This document shows positions 47,574 through 61,300 of a stretch of DNA of 64,000 nucleotides, piece by piece. The stretch's first letter is position 1; each line of letters begins with the position of its first letter. The translations under genes were made by a program, and so were the position numbers. The notes below the pieces were generated by a model. That model was not told the DNA's origin. It did not search any database and was given only the letters and a program-made list of their open reading frames with translations. Source of the stretch: Rosa chinensis (taxonomy: Eukaryota > Streptophyta > Magnoliopsida > Rosales > Rosaceae); assembly GCF_002994745.2 (NCBI RefSeq), contig NC_037088.1:51861897-51925896 (forward strand). The letters run 5' to 3'.

Positions 47574-48641
47574 CACCTTCTAATTGTGCCCATTTGACTG
47601 TAAAAAAGGAGAATATCCCAGATATTTCAACAAAAAAGAATATGAAAGGCCCACTACGGAGGGTAACAAAACAACATATGATGCAGAAGAATCTAAAACA
47701 GAGCTCTAAAATTCAAATCAACATGATGCAAGTTCAGAAGCTGAAAACAAAGCACTCTAATTGGCATTCCTTAGATGCGTCACAGATCCTGTTTCTCCTA
47801 ATACCAACATATTTGATAACTCAACAATTCACTGATTTCACTTGGTTGAAATAACAAAATTCTAATTCTTAGACTAGATAGTTCTCAGATTGTTAAAACT
47901 CTATGGTGTCGATGGAAACCATCTAATAAGAAGCCCGAATATGTCTAAAATAGTCTCCTCTTAATTTTGTTTAACTTTTTAAATAATGTCAGGCAAACCA
48001 TGGTCAATCCAGCTGCTTCCATTGGGGCTGCAATCATCTCTCAGAATGAGCTTCATTTAAACCACCAAATCTCCTTACAAGAAACGGAAACATGATTGAA
48101 TTCCTAACTAAAAACTTCAAAGCATATTCCCATTTTCTGAATGAACTAAGAAACCCACTCAACACATCTATTTACACAGGTAGGCAATATGTCAGTAAAA
48201 ACAGATAAAAATCAGAAATTCAAGAACATGCTCTTCCAACAACAAAAAGCCAATAATACTTGCAAGACTTTAAAATAAGCCAGACAAGTTCAAGATTGCT
48301 GAGAACCACCATTTCCACTCAAGGATTAAAGCTTGACCATTAGGTATATGCCTGTAGAAATGATATTAAAAAACAGAAATTTGGCACTACTCTAATGGGA
48401 AACAAACTAACTTGTGCTTGAGACAAACTTAAGTCATCAAATACCAAACCCCATACGACACAATTAAACAAATTAAATCCTTCCTTGAAATATCATTCAT
48501 CAAACACTTTTCCCATAAGATACCCAAATGCAAATGCTTAAGGGATCTTATTTGACCTCAATAACCTCTAAAGCCACCACCAAGCAACAATTCTATAACC
48601 CTGCCAACACTAAGCACCAAATCACATTACAACCACTACAG

Positions 48642-48676
<35 letters not shown>

Positions 48677-49160
48677 TCAACCACAACAAAAATAAAACCC
48701 TCATAAACTCATATTCATTAACAATGATAGACAGCTTCTTTGGGTGCTAACACTAACATGAAAGTTGTCAGATAAGATTAAGAACACTATACAGAAACCC
48801 AAATTGATAAAAATTCTTCATTTCTAAACAAACCCAGATGAACAAACCTGATCAACAACCCATCAAAACACCCAAAATCAAAACTTGAACACCACCCACA
48901 AAAAAAAAAAAAAAAATATCCTAGACCCTCAAATTCAACAGAGAAAACAGACCTGAAGTAATGGTGAATTGGGTACTTGCTGGATCCGATGAGCTCAATT
49001 AAAGCAAGAACATACACACAAAAAAGGAACCGTTACAGTTCTGAAATCTAAGGGTGAGAAGGAACAAGAAGAAGAAGAAGAAGGAGACCCATGTCAGAAA
49101 AAAGGAGGAAGCTTTAGATTTTCAGTTATCATTTCTCTCTTAAAGCCACGCTTGCTCTGC
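47574..49160 (-). other. 5' leader with probable intron, and promoter, of the At2g46550-like gene
   Basis: A probable acceptor (TTTTACAG) lies just upstream of the ATG at about 47600. A donor-like CAG|GTCTGT lies at about 48954. A 1.35-kb leader intron is therefore likely. The first exon would fall in the GAAGAAGAAG-rich stretch at about 48960-49100. The intron contains a ~30-base A run (48647-48672). No ORF in it is convincing. Confidence 0.4.
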
Positions 49161-51366
49161 AAGACTTGAGGATTTTCAGCAAGCAATTAAAACCTTCACA
49201 AACAAGCAAGCGACGCCGTTTTGAGATTGTAGTATCCGCCGTGTCGTTTTCACTAGGCTCCATGTTTCATCATTTGGGTTTTTGAATACTATATTACAAG
49301 CTTTAATCTCAGCGGTTTGGATTGGCGCCACGTTGGCAGATGTGGGAATCGTAGGGTGCTGGTGGATCCACGTAGGAAAAAGGATAGGATTGGGGTCACG
49401 GGTCAAGTGAGAAAATGATAGGTCCTAATCGGGCCAACCCGGGGACCCGGACCCAGTTTTCCGACTTCTCCTATGGAAAACTGTAGATATTAGATAAACA
49501 CACTAGGATAAATACAAACAAAGAAAAATTGGCATCTATACTAGACTCCATGAATGAATGAAGCTCATGTGCAAATTGAAATTTGGGCGTGGAATAGAAA
49601 ATGATAGAACTCACAAATTTTGGAGCATCCGTAAAAAAAGAGTTTCGACACATATTTCAAAACTCAATCTTACCTTAACAATTTTGTGTTTCTCAGTCAC
49701 TCAACGCTTGTTATCCATATTTAAACTTATATTGATTGTTAAAATAAAACTCACGTTAAATCGAATTTAAATAAATGATACACCATCACATCAGCAGTAA
49801 TGTATGAAAAAGTGGATTGTAATGCCGTAAGCTGTCAACTTTAGGCAGGTGGTCTATATTCTGGATCAGATGGGACTGCTATACTATGGGACACTATTTA
49901 TTGCAAGAAAATGCCTTTTAAGCAGGATTGATAGGAACCTAAAAGACGAACTTTATGGCCACCTGAATCTAGTTTTCCAGTGTGTGCCCACTGCTTAGAC
50001 TATAGTTAGGCATGAAATGCAAGTTTGTGATTGAAGAAATTCAAGTTCGGAAAGTCCCCATTGATGAAGTAAAATGGAAGCATTGAAGACTTATGGTAAA
50101 GGCTAAACAAGGATTTAGATTAGAGACCACAATGGTTAAACCCAGTGTGCATATGCCACATATACAGCTTCTATGCCACGCGTTTAGCTTGTGCTTTCTT
50201 CACTTTTACGAGCTGCCCACAGGTTCTGACTTTGGCTTGCACACCCAGGCCACAGACCATGGTTCATGACTTTCCCCACTTCCACACGCTTCTCTCTGGC
50301 CTTCTCTCTGTGGGCAGTAAACTTCGACAGTAAAAAGTGCAATACTATTGAGATATCTTATTGTCTAAACATGAAAGATGTGTATCTTGTGTAAATGTTC
50401 AAGACAAAGTCTAAACATGAAAGATGTTTTATCTTGTGTTAACGTTCAAGACAACGTTTGGTGTTAAAAGGGTCACGTAGTTTTTGTCATAACCACCATA
50501 AAAAATGACGATTAGAAAAGTTGAGACTGAGATTAAAGAGCTGGATCACCCTGGATGGACTATAACCGCACTCGAAAAAGAAATCCAAAATTCATTATAT
50601 TTGAAGAAATTCGCTATACAGATCCTAATATACCAAAAGCTATGAAGTACTTTCAGAGAATCCAACATTTTACAGGTACAAATTTGTGATTTTCCCTCTC
50701 TTGGAATTATATACATTGTCTAAATAAGCGAACAAGAAAACTATAAAGGAAAGTTGGATACTCTTCCTGGTGCTTTAGCTCATCAAAGGAACTAGGAGGG
50801 CAGTAGAGGATTTAATCGCCGACAGTCAATCATACCTGCCTTCCAACAAAGTTGATTGATAAGATTTCTCTCTCCTAGATCACAGTAACAATCTGAAGAA
50901 CAGAAGAAGCAATCACAATTTTTCCTATTGTATCGTACTGGCAAAAACCTTTTAAGCCAGGACATCTTTTTTGCTATCCAAAATAAGTAACAAGGTTCGG
51001 GGCCTCCAAGCAAGAATCTTTTTGGATACAAGCAGTAGGATTCTGACATGTCCACTGGGGTTATAATACAGATGCTGGAGACCATAAGAGTTGATCAATG
51101 CGGGATGTATCTCTCACTTCAACCTGAACTTGTGCTGTTTAACAAAATGTCTCACTTCCTTCAATCTTCTGGATACAAGCAGTAGGAATCTGAATTGTCC
51201 ACCGCGTTTATAATATAATACATATGCCGGAGACCAGACATAGTTGACCAATATGGGATGCATCTCTCACTTTGTTCAAACTGAACTTGTTGTGCAGTTA
51301 ACAAAATGCAATGCTTTCTGCAGTTGTACCATGCTTGAATGCAACTTGTGATCAACTTCATCATTT
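49161..51366. other. Intergenic: 3' flank of the Rav1-like gene and upstream region of its neighbour
   Basis: No gene is seen. Two local duplications occur. One has ~55-base copies around CTAAACATGAAAGATG (50364 and 50410). The other is a ~150-base pair listed separately. The region nearer 51366 is presumably the 3' UTR of the Rav1-like gene. Confidence 0.5.
51017..51311. repeat. ~145-bp direct duplication just downstream of the Rav1-like stop
   Basis: Two diverged copies (about 51017-51152 and 51165-51311) share GGATACAAGCAGTAGGA, GGGATG-ATCTCTCACTT and TTAACAAAATG. About 80% of bases agree by eye. They probably lie in the 3' UTR. Confidence 0.75.
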
Positions 51367-52275
51367 CTAATATTGGTGGTCTTTGAGGTGAACCAGCTTT
51401 ACAGTTCCATCTCCACCACATGTAAGAAAACCTTGTGAAACAACTTTTATGTCGGTGACAGCAGCCTGTAAAATGTGGATGTGATATTGCTTTAGCACAT
51501 GCAGCTACATAAACAGATATATGTGCTTCCAAGATAACAGATATTTCTTAGCAGATCTAACAAATAGTTATAAATTTTTAGGTGGAACTTGTAATTTAGC
51601 AAGATTAATGCAAAAACAGAAGACTTGCCTGAACTACTCCACCAAAACCTCGAGAGCTTGGTTGCAAAAATGTGTGCCTTTCATGCAATTTTGGCCAGTG
51701 ATATACTAACTTAGCTCTCTTGGCATCCCAAAGCTTAACATCTCCATCTTTGCTTCCCGTTAAGAACAAACTGGTATTTGGAATTGTGGATATCTTGGTG
51801 ACGCTCCCTTCACCCAGATTAATTGATCAGTAGTAGAACTAATAATTTGGACATAGAAATAATAAAACACGGTTAATTGCAGTAGGTTATACCTGAGTGA
51901 GCTTTTGGTATATACCACAGCATCCCATTCTGATTTTGTTCCCCAAATCTGTTACCATCCGCAGGATGATGATCAATATTTGATGATGTCTTCACAGCTT
52001 GTTCACCTTTATCAGTATGCCTGTGCCTTTTACTCCTTCCAGTAGCAATATACCGGAAGTCGTGAAGTCCAACATCACCACCTTTACCACCAGTCACAAT
52101 AAGGGGTGAGATAGATCCACTTCCTATGTCATTATCGAAAACAGAAAGAGAGCGCGCCCCACCTTCACAAAAAAGGACGAGGTCAATATATACAAGAACA
52201 AACTTTTACTAACAGAGTAGAAACACTTGCAAAAGCAGAAAAGCAAATCTCCTAGAACTTGGCAGACCAGAATAT

Positions 52276-52310
<35 letters not shown>

Positions 52311-55300
52311 TCATGACAAATAATGGAAGCTCGTGAGGTAGTAGGTGGAGCCAATGTATCCCATACGACCACATTAACACTACTGGAGCTATATCCTGCC
52401 ACAGCAATGATTGATCCACTTGATGTAACATAAGCAACATCCCTGCAAAAGAAATCACAGTTGATTTATGACAAAACCTCAAAAAAAAAAAAAAAAATAC
52501 ACACACACACATAAATTGAAAATAATAACAATAAGATGATTGAAATTGAGTGTCACTAACCACAGGTCCACAAGGACAGCGAAATAGTGACACAGTCAAG
52601 ATAAACAATTATACAAAGCCTAATGATGCAATTAATATTAAGCAAACAAGAACAGTCGAGCTAAGCAGTATAAGTTCACATTCACAAAATTCTGTTGAAT
52701 AATAGGAACTAATCAGTTTCTAGTATGATCATAGAGTACAGACTAGGAGTAAAAATTACTGTAACTTTATCTTGGATGATTACAGATATTATCTATAGTC
52801 CCAAACCGAAACAAAGCTTGAAACAATTCCTGATGCATGACCGTCATTCCCGCAAAATCCCAAATACAAATAAGATGTAAAAGAAATTATTAGAACTTTG
52901 TCTCGAAATTAAAAGTTATATATTACGTACGATGCATGACTGTTAAAGCATAGAGATGATTCTGTAGGACGAATATTACTCCTTCCTCCCACCTCCAGCT
53001 GCCATGTGCATACAGTTCCATCTAAGGCAGCGGTAGCAAATCTGTGTCCACAGTGATCAAACTGCAAAGCAGATATCGATGCCAGAGCATAAGGTGGAGG
53101 GACATTTGCAGCAGGCAGAACTCCATAAGTTGCAGTAGCTTTGTCTTTGCCAAACTGCATTGATAAAAGTTCACATCAGCTATATGCCCTAAAAGTGACA
53201 ATTAGCAATTAGCAAGGCATTTACAAAGTGAACTTTTGCTGCAGTTGTTATGTGTGTACACCAATACCACTGCATTCTTTATGGTGCATTGGGGAATAAT
53301 AAGTCTGCACGCATGCAGGATAAATATATTGAAGGCCAATGGAAAAAACAAAAACGTCCCATGAATAATTTAAGTTCACCTTCAAGTCATGTACTCATGT
53401 TTAGTTCCTTGCTCCTAAACAAGTTTGTCAATAAGGGGAGAGATGAATCAAAAGTAAAGAGCTCATATATAAACTGTTTCCTGGGATGATTAGGATATCT
53501 TCGCAAACAAATCACAAACAAGGCTGCCAAAGAGCTACAGCAACCAACCAAAAAAACATGGTATACTTGGCGCCTAATCTAGCAAAATGCTATACTATCA
53601 TGCAATTTAAATAATATGCACTAAAATTATGTAAAGACTAATAAAATTAGAAAACATTAGAATGATTTTTACTGTCAACGCTTCATACCTCCCATAAGTA
53701 AATGTGTGTATTGCTAGAACCAACCAAGAAGAAAGGTCTTGATGGGTGACTGGAAAAAACCCTTGTGTTTGCATTCTCAACAGTAGGTGGTGGATCAACA
53801 ACTTCCTCAAAGTCCTCTCGAGTCTCCCAACCTAAACCAGACACACGCATTCCAGGATAACCTTGATTCCCAAATGCTCCTCCACCTCTCAAGTCTCTTG
53901 CTGACCTTGCCAAAGATCCTACACCAACAGTTGCTCCACCCAGTCCAACGTGTGTTCCTTGTTTGATTCCAAGACCAACACCAGGAGATACATATGTTGG
54001 AGCTGGCGTTGATTCAGAACCAGCCCACCCGTTCAGTGGCCAATCAGCCTCTGACCAGATATAGTCTGAATGATCTCTATCAGGCATATCATCTTTCCAA
54101 TTAAAAAATATGATGCCCTGAATCAGAAAGAAGTTGACATTTATTGGTCTCTGCATGTGCTCCCCTAATGAAGGCCTAGGAAGTCATGGTGTAAAAAAAA
54201 AAAAAAAAATACTGGAGACCTAGCATAAAAAGTATACAAACAATGACAGTCATGGAGGTCAAACAATAATTTGGCATACATCCAGGCTCGTACTGTTTTT
54301 TAAATTCTTTTTCATGACCTAAATATTGGAGGATCATATTGTACTTTAGTGTACACCGCATGCTAATAGAATCAAACAATTGAGAGTAAAAGAATATAGA
54401 AGGTGGTAGGCTACTCAAAAATATTGAAAGAATTGTCACGAGATGGAATTTCAGTCCATGACTTACCTTTCGGTTGCTTGCAAGAGCAGCTTGTTTCTGA
54501 TTAACAGAGTTGAGACACAATGCCTGAACCAGATAGAGAATTTCATTACGAAACAAAAACTAACAAAGCTCTAAAAATTCCGTTACAAAACCTAAACCCT
54601 AATTTAATATGAAGACCTTACGCTGCAGTGATCAATATATGATATATTATAAACTGCAAAACTTTAGGAGAAATTTGGAAGCTTACCTCCAAAAGCTCCC
54701 CATTTCTCTTGTATATTTCTTTTGGGTTCAGGAAAGGTGAGACCTCCTTTGTAGCGGTTGTATCTTTCTGCCATCCGCTAAGGAAAGAGTGGCCACTGCG
54801 AAATAGACTTCTAGAAGGTAATCCAGCTTCACTATTGGCAGAAGTACTCTTAGGCGTAAGTTCATGGTTATGAGTTTCCTCAGTCTCATCTACAGTTGTG
54901 ACGCCTCTATATATGTTATTCCATCCTTTAGACGGTTTATGATCAAGGGAGTGAGACCAGTTTATTTTTTCCTGCGTGAAACTCTCAGATATTATTTTAG
55001 GATCTGCACAAATATCCCATAATATGTCAGATCCATGTTTTTCACCTATTGTCTCCAATTTGAGCATGTCCTGATTCAAATGCTGATTGAGGCCTCTGGT
55101 CTGAGACTGGTTATATTCTTCTAACCAAACAAGAGTCATTACATGCAACCCATTATCCATCTTATGCTGCAGATGTGATGCTAGACGCATCACATGATAA
55201 GAAGAAACATGTGCAAGAGTGGTCTTTAATAATTTAACCAAGGACAATGAAACCAACCCAATCACTTCTTCAGTTCTGTTGTCATCAGGACCCAAATTTT

Positions 55301-58300
55301 CAGAGCAAGGCACCGATGAGAAATGTTTTCCATCGGGAACACCAGAAATACAGCCTTCATCAAGTTTATAAGATAACATACCTATCTTATGTTTCATTAG
55401 TCTGGATATGTGTTGCCACAAACAAGCCCCTGTGATCTGCCATCTTTCATCTTCTGGAATTAAATGTGCTACATCTGTACCTTGAGAACCCTGAAGGCCT
55501 ATGCATACATTATCAATCAAAGAATATTGGGTCACCGATTCTGCAATCTGAGGGAGGATTTTCTTCAGATCCATCAAATCAACTTCATAAGGTGTATGCC
55601 CATTGGTAAATGTGATCAGAAGTGGTTGCATTAATAGGAAGAGAACTTTTGAGTTTTTTTGAAGCCATGCACAAGCAAACTGTACATAATACTCAATCCA
55701 ATCAATGATGATAAGGGGTTTCATGATGAGGTCTTCAGTAGATGAGACAGAAATAATTTGCAAAGCACTCCTTAAACTCCGAAGTGACAGGATAAGACCT
55801 TGAAAGTAATACTCCCAAGCGTTTGAGCTTGAAGATCCACTTTCACCAGACACATTGTTTTCTAAACAATCTGACTTCAGTTTAGAGCAAGTTATACTGC
55901 AGGCAGCAATAACGCGTGAAAATAAAAGAGAAGTTTCTCTGGTAGCCTTCAAAAGTTGCTTATGCATAAGAGGATGCAATAGGGATATAACTATTTGGCT
56001 TTTATTGAGATCTGGATCTTGAGAAGTATATGAATGTAATATTTCGTACCCAACAAACCATAGCCCACGATTGTACAGTGAGAGCAAGACCTGTAGAATT
56101 GACAAGTGGAAAATAAAAGGTCACTCCAGGACAATATCTAATCGTTGCATGTAAGATAAACTAATTAGACATCTTGATATCATAGCCTACGAATGTACCA
56201 TGCTGATGAGATGAAAAGGAACCACTGAAAACTTCTGCTCCAAATGATGAAGTGCTGTGTATAATTTCTGGCGGAAACTCCCCAGAACTTTTACATGTTC
56301 ATGATTCTCGCACTCATTTATATGTGAAATAGCTCTGGAAGGTGCAACAACAGTATCTGCCCAACTTGGATGCTCTCTTACCAATGTTGATAAGTATTGA
56401 AGTGCCAAATCTAATCTGGCAAGGAACTCCACACGGAATGCCACATTACTTGATAACCAATTTGAAGAATTCTTTGGAGAAGGATTCAGAATTCCATTTA
56501 GCTTCTCAAAATCCCCAATATCTGATACAGTCCCTAGATCTGTGTCTCCAAGAATGGTTGTGGGAGATGAAAGGTACTCCAAAGCTTCAAGCTTAAATAA
56601 GTATGAGATAGATTAATCACAGATCCTTATAAGAAAGGAATGCATAGCATTATTCATATAAATTAAAAATCAGGGATTTGTCCCATCCATAACCTATGTA
56701 ACAAAATCTAGTTGCGCACAATGGGGGAGCAGGTGCAGGCTAAGATAAAAGCCATATATGGGCAGGACTTTTCCACCTTCTCTATGGATTCCTAGCACCC
56801 AGTCATTCAAGATATGCGAAATAGTATAGAGGAGCCTTTTTTGGGCAAGGATAATCATTCTCACAAAGGTCCATTATGTGAATTGGCAGGGAGGCTTCTT
56901 TTTCATTTAGCAATCTGATGTAACATATGGGACACATATGATACCCATGGTACTCATTTCAGATCAGTGTATATGTTCTGATAAAATTAAACAGACGAGA
57001 AACCAGGAAATAAGTGAAGTCAGTTTTCCCACAAGCACATTATGTAAGTTGATGAGTAGGCTTTCCCCATTTTGATAATCTCATGATGTAGCATATTGAT
57101 ACAGTATGAGACATAGTGTCTGACAACAGCTATAAATATCGTACTATTATCAATATATTCTGATTTAAGAAAAGAAACTTGTTTAGATGGGAAAGTCCTA
57201 GAGTTCATGGAATATCAATATACTAGATACAAAAACTTGTGCCTTATAAATTATCAGGGTCTTAACACTACATATTCTAACAGATACCAGATGAAAAATG
57301 CAAGGGTAAGGCAATAAGAAAGGCCAATTCTATAGAAATTTCAACCTCACTTAAAATCTACATTTAAATCCAGCATATATCATCCAATACAATTGCATGA
57401 ACAAAAAAATATGTAAACTTACTGGAAGTCCACATCTCTTTAAGGCAGTGGCTGTCATGAATACTGCCCACCTACTCAGGATTGCAGTATTCCGCTCCCC
57501 TACAGCATTCCTCATGCTGTTCTTGGTTGCTAGCAATAGACAATAGAGACCAACATTTGGGTCTGAAAAAGCAACACCACTGGACAAAGTTGCATACGTC
57601 TCAGTTGCAGAATTTATCTGGAGTCCAAGCATGCTTATAAAAGATTGACAGTAGTTCTCTAGCTCCCACTGCAAATAAATGAGAGTCATCCATAAGGCAT
57701 GAAACCTGAGAATGCAGGACTGTCTCACAGAAAGTGACCATGTCCTCCAAAAAAAAAAAAATACCTATGATTATTAAAAATAGGCACCTCCAGAAGGCTT
57801 GCTAACCAGGAGTCACCCCTCTCAATTGCAAATGGTAGTAGAGACTTTGAAATTAGGTGTCTCTCTAATGGTCCACCACGCCCTTCAGCAAGCCGGCAAA
57901 TTACAACTGCAAGCTGTTCATCCCCAAGGTTCTTTGCACAAATACTGACAGCAGAAGAAGTATCACCTCCAAGCAGAAAGAAAGCAACAGCCAACTCCAG
58001 TTGATGCCTACCCATCAAGACATATGCGTTCTTCAAGGCAGCTGCCTTATTTTTCTCTTCCTATAAAAATAAAATGCACACACTAGTAAGATTGAATATT
58101 GATAAGAAAATGATGATTACCTCAACAGTCTACCCAGTTTTTCCAGTAAAACAAAGAAAGAATAAGAAGGCGGTGGTTGTTTTGGGGAGGGGAGCGAGAG
58201 ATCAGGCTGGCATCAATAAAGACAAGAAAAGTTGGGGGAGAGGGGGGGGGGGGGGGGTTCAGAAAGAAAGTGAAGTTATGCCTCCTTTAGAACTGTTTTC

Positions 58301-61300
58301 TGTATATTCTTATAAAATATCAATGTATTACCAGTCAGTAACTTTATAAGCACCTGAAAATTGCGTGAAAGAAATGTGACTAAGGGCTTGTCCTTCTCAT
58401 CCTTGCTGATTTTGAAAAGTCCGGTCAGAACTTGAATTCTATTCAGTGCAATATATAGCAATGCACAATCCTTAGGATCCCTCCTCTTCAGATATTGCAA
58501 CCTTGCTAGTTTCTCCATCTACAGTGAAATGAAAGTGTTAATGCTGTCTTTAAAAAAATAAAAAATAAAAACAAAACCGAAAAACAAAGTTTTCTAAATT
58601 GCTTATATCATGGAAGAGAATTTGAATTACTGCATTGTATGTCATAAATGACGAGGATGAGTAAAGAATATTCGATATCATAAACATAATGATACATTGG
58701 TAACCAAATTAACTTCCTTTCTAACCTTACAGCTCATTGATTATGCAAAACCAAATTTGTTTTTTCCTTGATAACCTTGTCAAAATCATGTATAAATATC
58801 CTACCAAAAATGAATGGATAGAGAAAATTTCACCAGCAGTAATTATGGATTACTTGTACTTCCTAACACATATATGCCTTTCTGAGCCTGATAGAAACCA
58901 AAATCATTCGGGAAATTTGAAGGGAAAGAACCAACTTCTCTGGTGATGTAAAAAGGTAGAGGAGCCATTTCCTTATTTTGTGCATGATGTAGTAATATCA
59001 AAAACAGAAGGAATTATTACCCTTGAACGCAATTGTGCTGTATTTGTAAACCAAAATCCTACACCTAAATTCCGCATTTCTTGCCAAGACGGTTCATTGG
59101 GTAGGAAAGATCCAAACAAATTTTCCTGGCAATCAGAGTGGTAGGCCCATCCAATCAACTTAGAGTCCACAACCAATTCCTCCACGGATACTGATCTACC
59201 AAACTTCCGGACAAAATGTAGTTGCTGAAACCTCAATGCAATCCAGAACCTAAAAAGAAGGAGCATTTGGAGGATAAATGGGTATATATTATATACAAAC
59301 ATGAAATAAAAAATAAAATGTTAGAATCACTCATAAGTCTTAAGAATAACGATATAAATGTGAACTTTTAAAAAATATGAATAATGATCTGACCATATTT
59401 TTTAGAAGGAAATTATATAAATACATTTAAGATAGTAATGAGGAAATAGTTCATATAAATATGTTAACTAAACAACAATTCATTGGAGAGCCCAGACTTT
59501 CAAAGGTTACAGTTTGATAACATAACAAAGATATATTCACTACAAAGTTTATCAAAATATCGAATATTTATGATTTTTAAGTCTGTAACCACCTGCTGAA
59601 TATAAACCATAGCATTAAAACCTAAAGCAAGCAACAGGGCAAGCCCAATTCTTTTCCAAAGTGAGTGATGTTATAATACAAGCTTTTGATGGTTAACCTA
59701 CCATTGAACCTCTTTTCAACCATTGGAAAATCTCATCAAACTTTCTAATGTGCATCCTATACAGACGAGAAAGAACAACTAAGCAGACCATTACACCCAC
59801 TCCAGCAACACAAAACTAGGAACGAATTGAATTCAGGATTCAACTCAGTTATTCCAGTAAGTAGAATTTCCAGGAATTTTATCTAAAGAGAAAGAATAGG
59901 GCAATTGGCGGGGTAAGGTTGGCATAAGTTTATGGAATTATTTTGTTGTTGGCTGCTTTTTGAATGGTGTTGTAAAAAGAAATTAATAGGAGCTTCGACA
60001 ATAAAAATAGGAATTTTGTCTTTGGACAGGGTTACAGATATACCATTTTATTCTGTTTATGCAAAGGGGTCCAGGCTGTTGTTACTTATAATACACTTTA
60101 ATTGTGTCAATATAATGCAATATGCTGTCTACTAGGTTATTAGTCATTGTTTTCAGTGTACAGATGGTCTACTGCAAATGTACCTTTTACTTAAACTCTA
60201 AAGCTCTCATTCTCATCAAGGCAAAAAGAAAAAATACAAAAATCAATTAGTCACCAGTAGGAAGTACCTCTGTCCAGGTTCATCGAGACTTTCATACGCA
60301 GAACCAGAGTTTGAATTAGTCATTTCATTGAGAAGATCAAAGATAGCAAGAATCTGCATCCTCTCAATGTTGGTTATAGCTGCTAATTCATACTTCTCCA
60401 GATGCTCAACAAAGTCAACAAGTCCATATTTTGTTGAAGATGAACTGAACAAATTATTGGAAGCATACGAGTCGTATGTAAACTGACCAGAGTCTCTCTG
60501 CAACTGAGAAGATGAAGTGACTGCATCACCACTCCATTGAAATCCTTTATCGTTTGAATCTATTGAGATAATCCCATCAAGAAAAGTTGACAACAAAATC
60601 TGTGGAACGAAAATGCTCGACTTTGAAGGGTAATGCTTGCTCCCAGAAGAAGACTCAGAAGAGAGAAAATCATTGAGATGCCTCAATGCAATATACGCGC
60701 GCTTCCAATTTCCTAAACACATTACAGATATCATGCTTTATTAACCTCGGTAATTATATGCACACTTAAACAACAAGCGTTGAAAAAGCTCCAAACAGGA
60801 TTTTTATGATGTAAAAGGCAACACAAACTACCACTAGGGAGACAAAATTGTACACACACAGATGGAACATTTTAACCATTATTTACCACTCCGTTGAACT
60901 TCTGAATTTGAAAATGATATGCTATTTCATCAAAAAAGTAAAGGGCTGAATTCTAATACCTGAATAGATATTCATAAAGAGGGCCTCTGGGTGGTAAACT
61001 GGCAGAGATCCACTTAAATTCTCCACCACTTCAAGCATTGTCCATAAACCTAGCTTGGTACCCCAAGCACAATCCAATTGAGACCTTGCTACAAACAAGC
61101 TGCTCAATAGATAGTCCTTTTTCAAATCAGTCTTGAATGGTGTACCAGACTTGCAGTCTCTTCTACTCTCGTCAAGTAATGTTTTATCAAATTGTTGAAG
61201 TTCACAATCAAAGAAAATTGAACTAGTGTCTTCTTTCATTCCACCTGCAGAACCCATGCAATTTTTTGCCATGTCATTTGACTGACCATTAGCAAGATGT

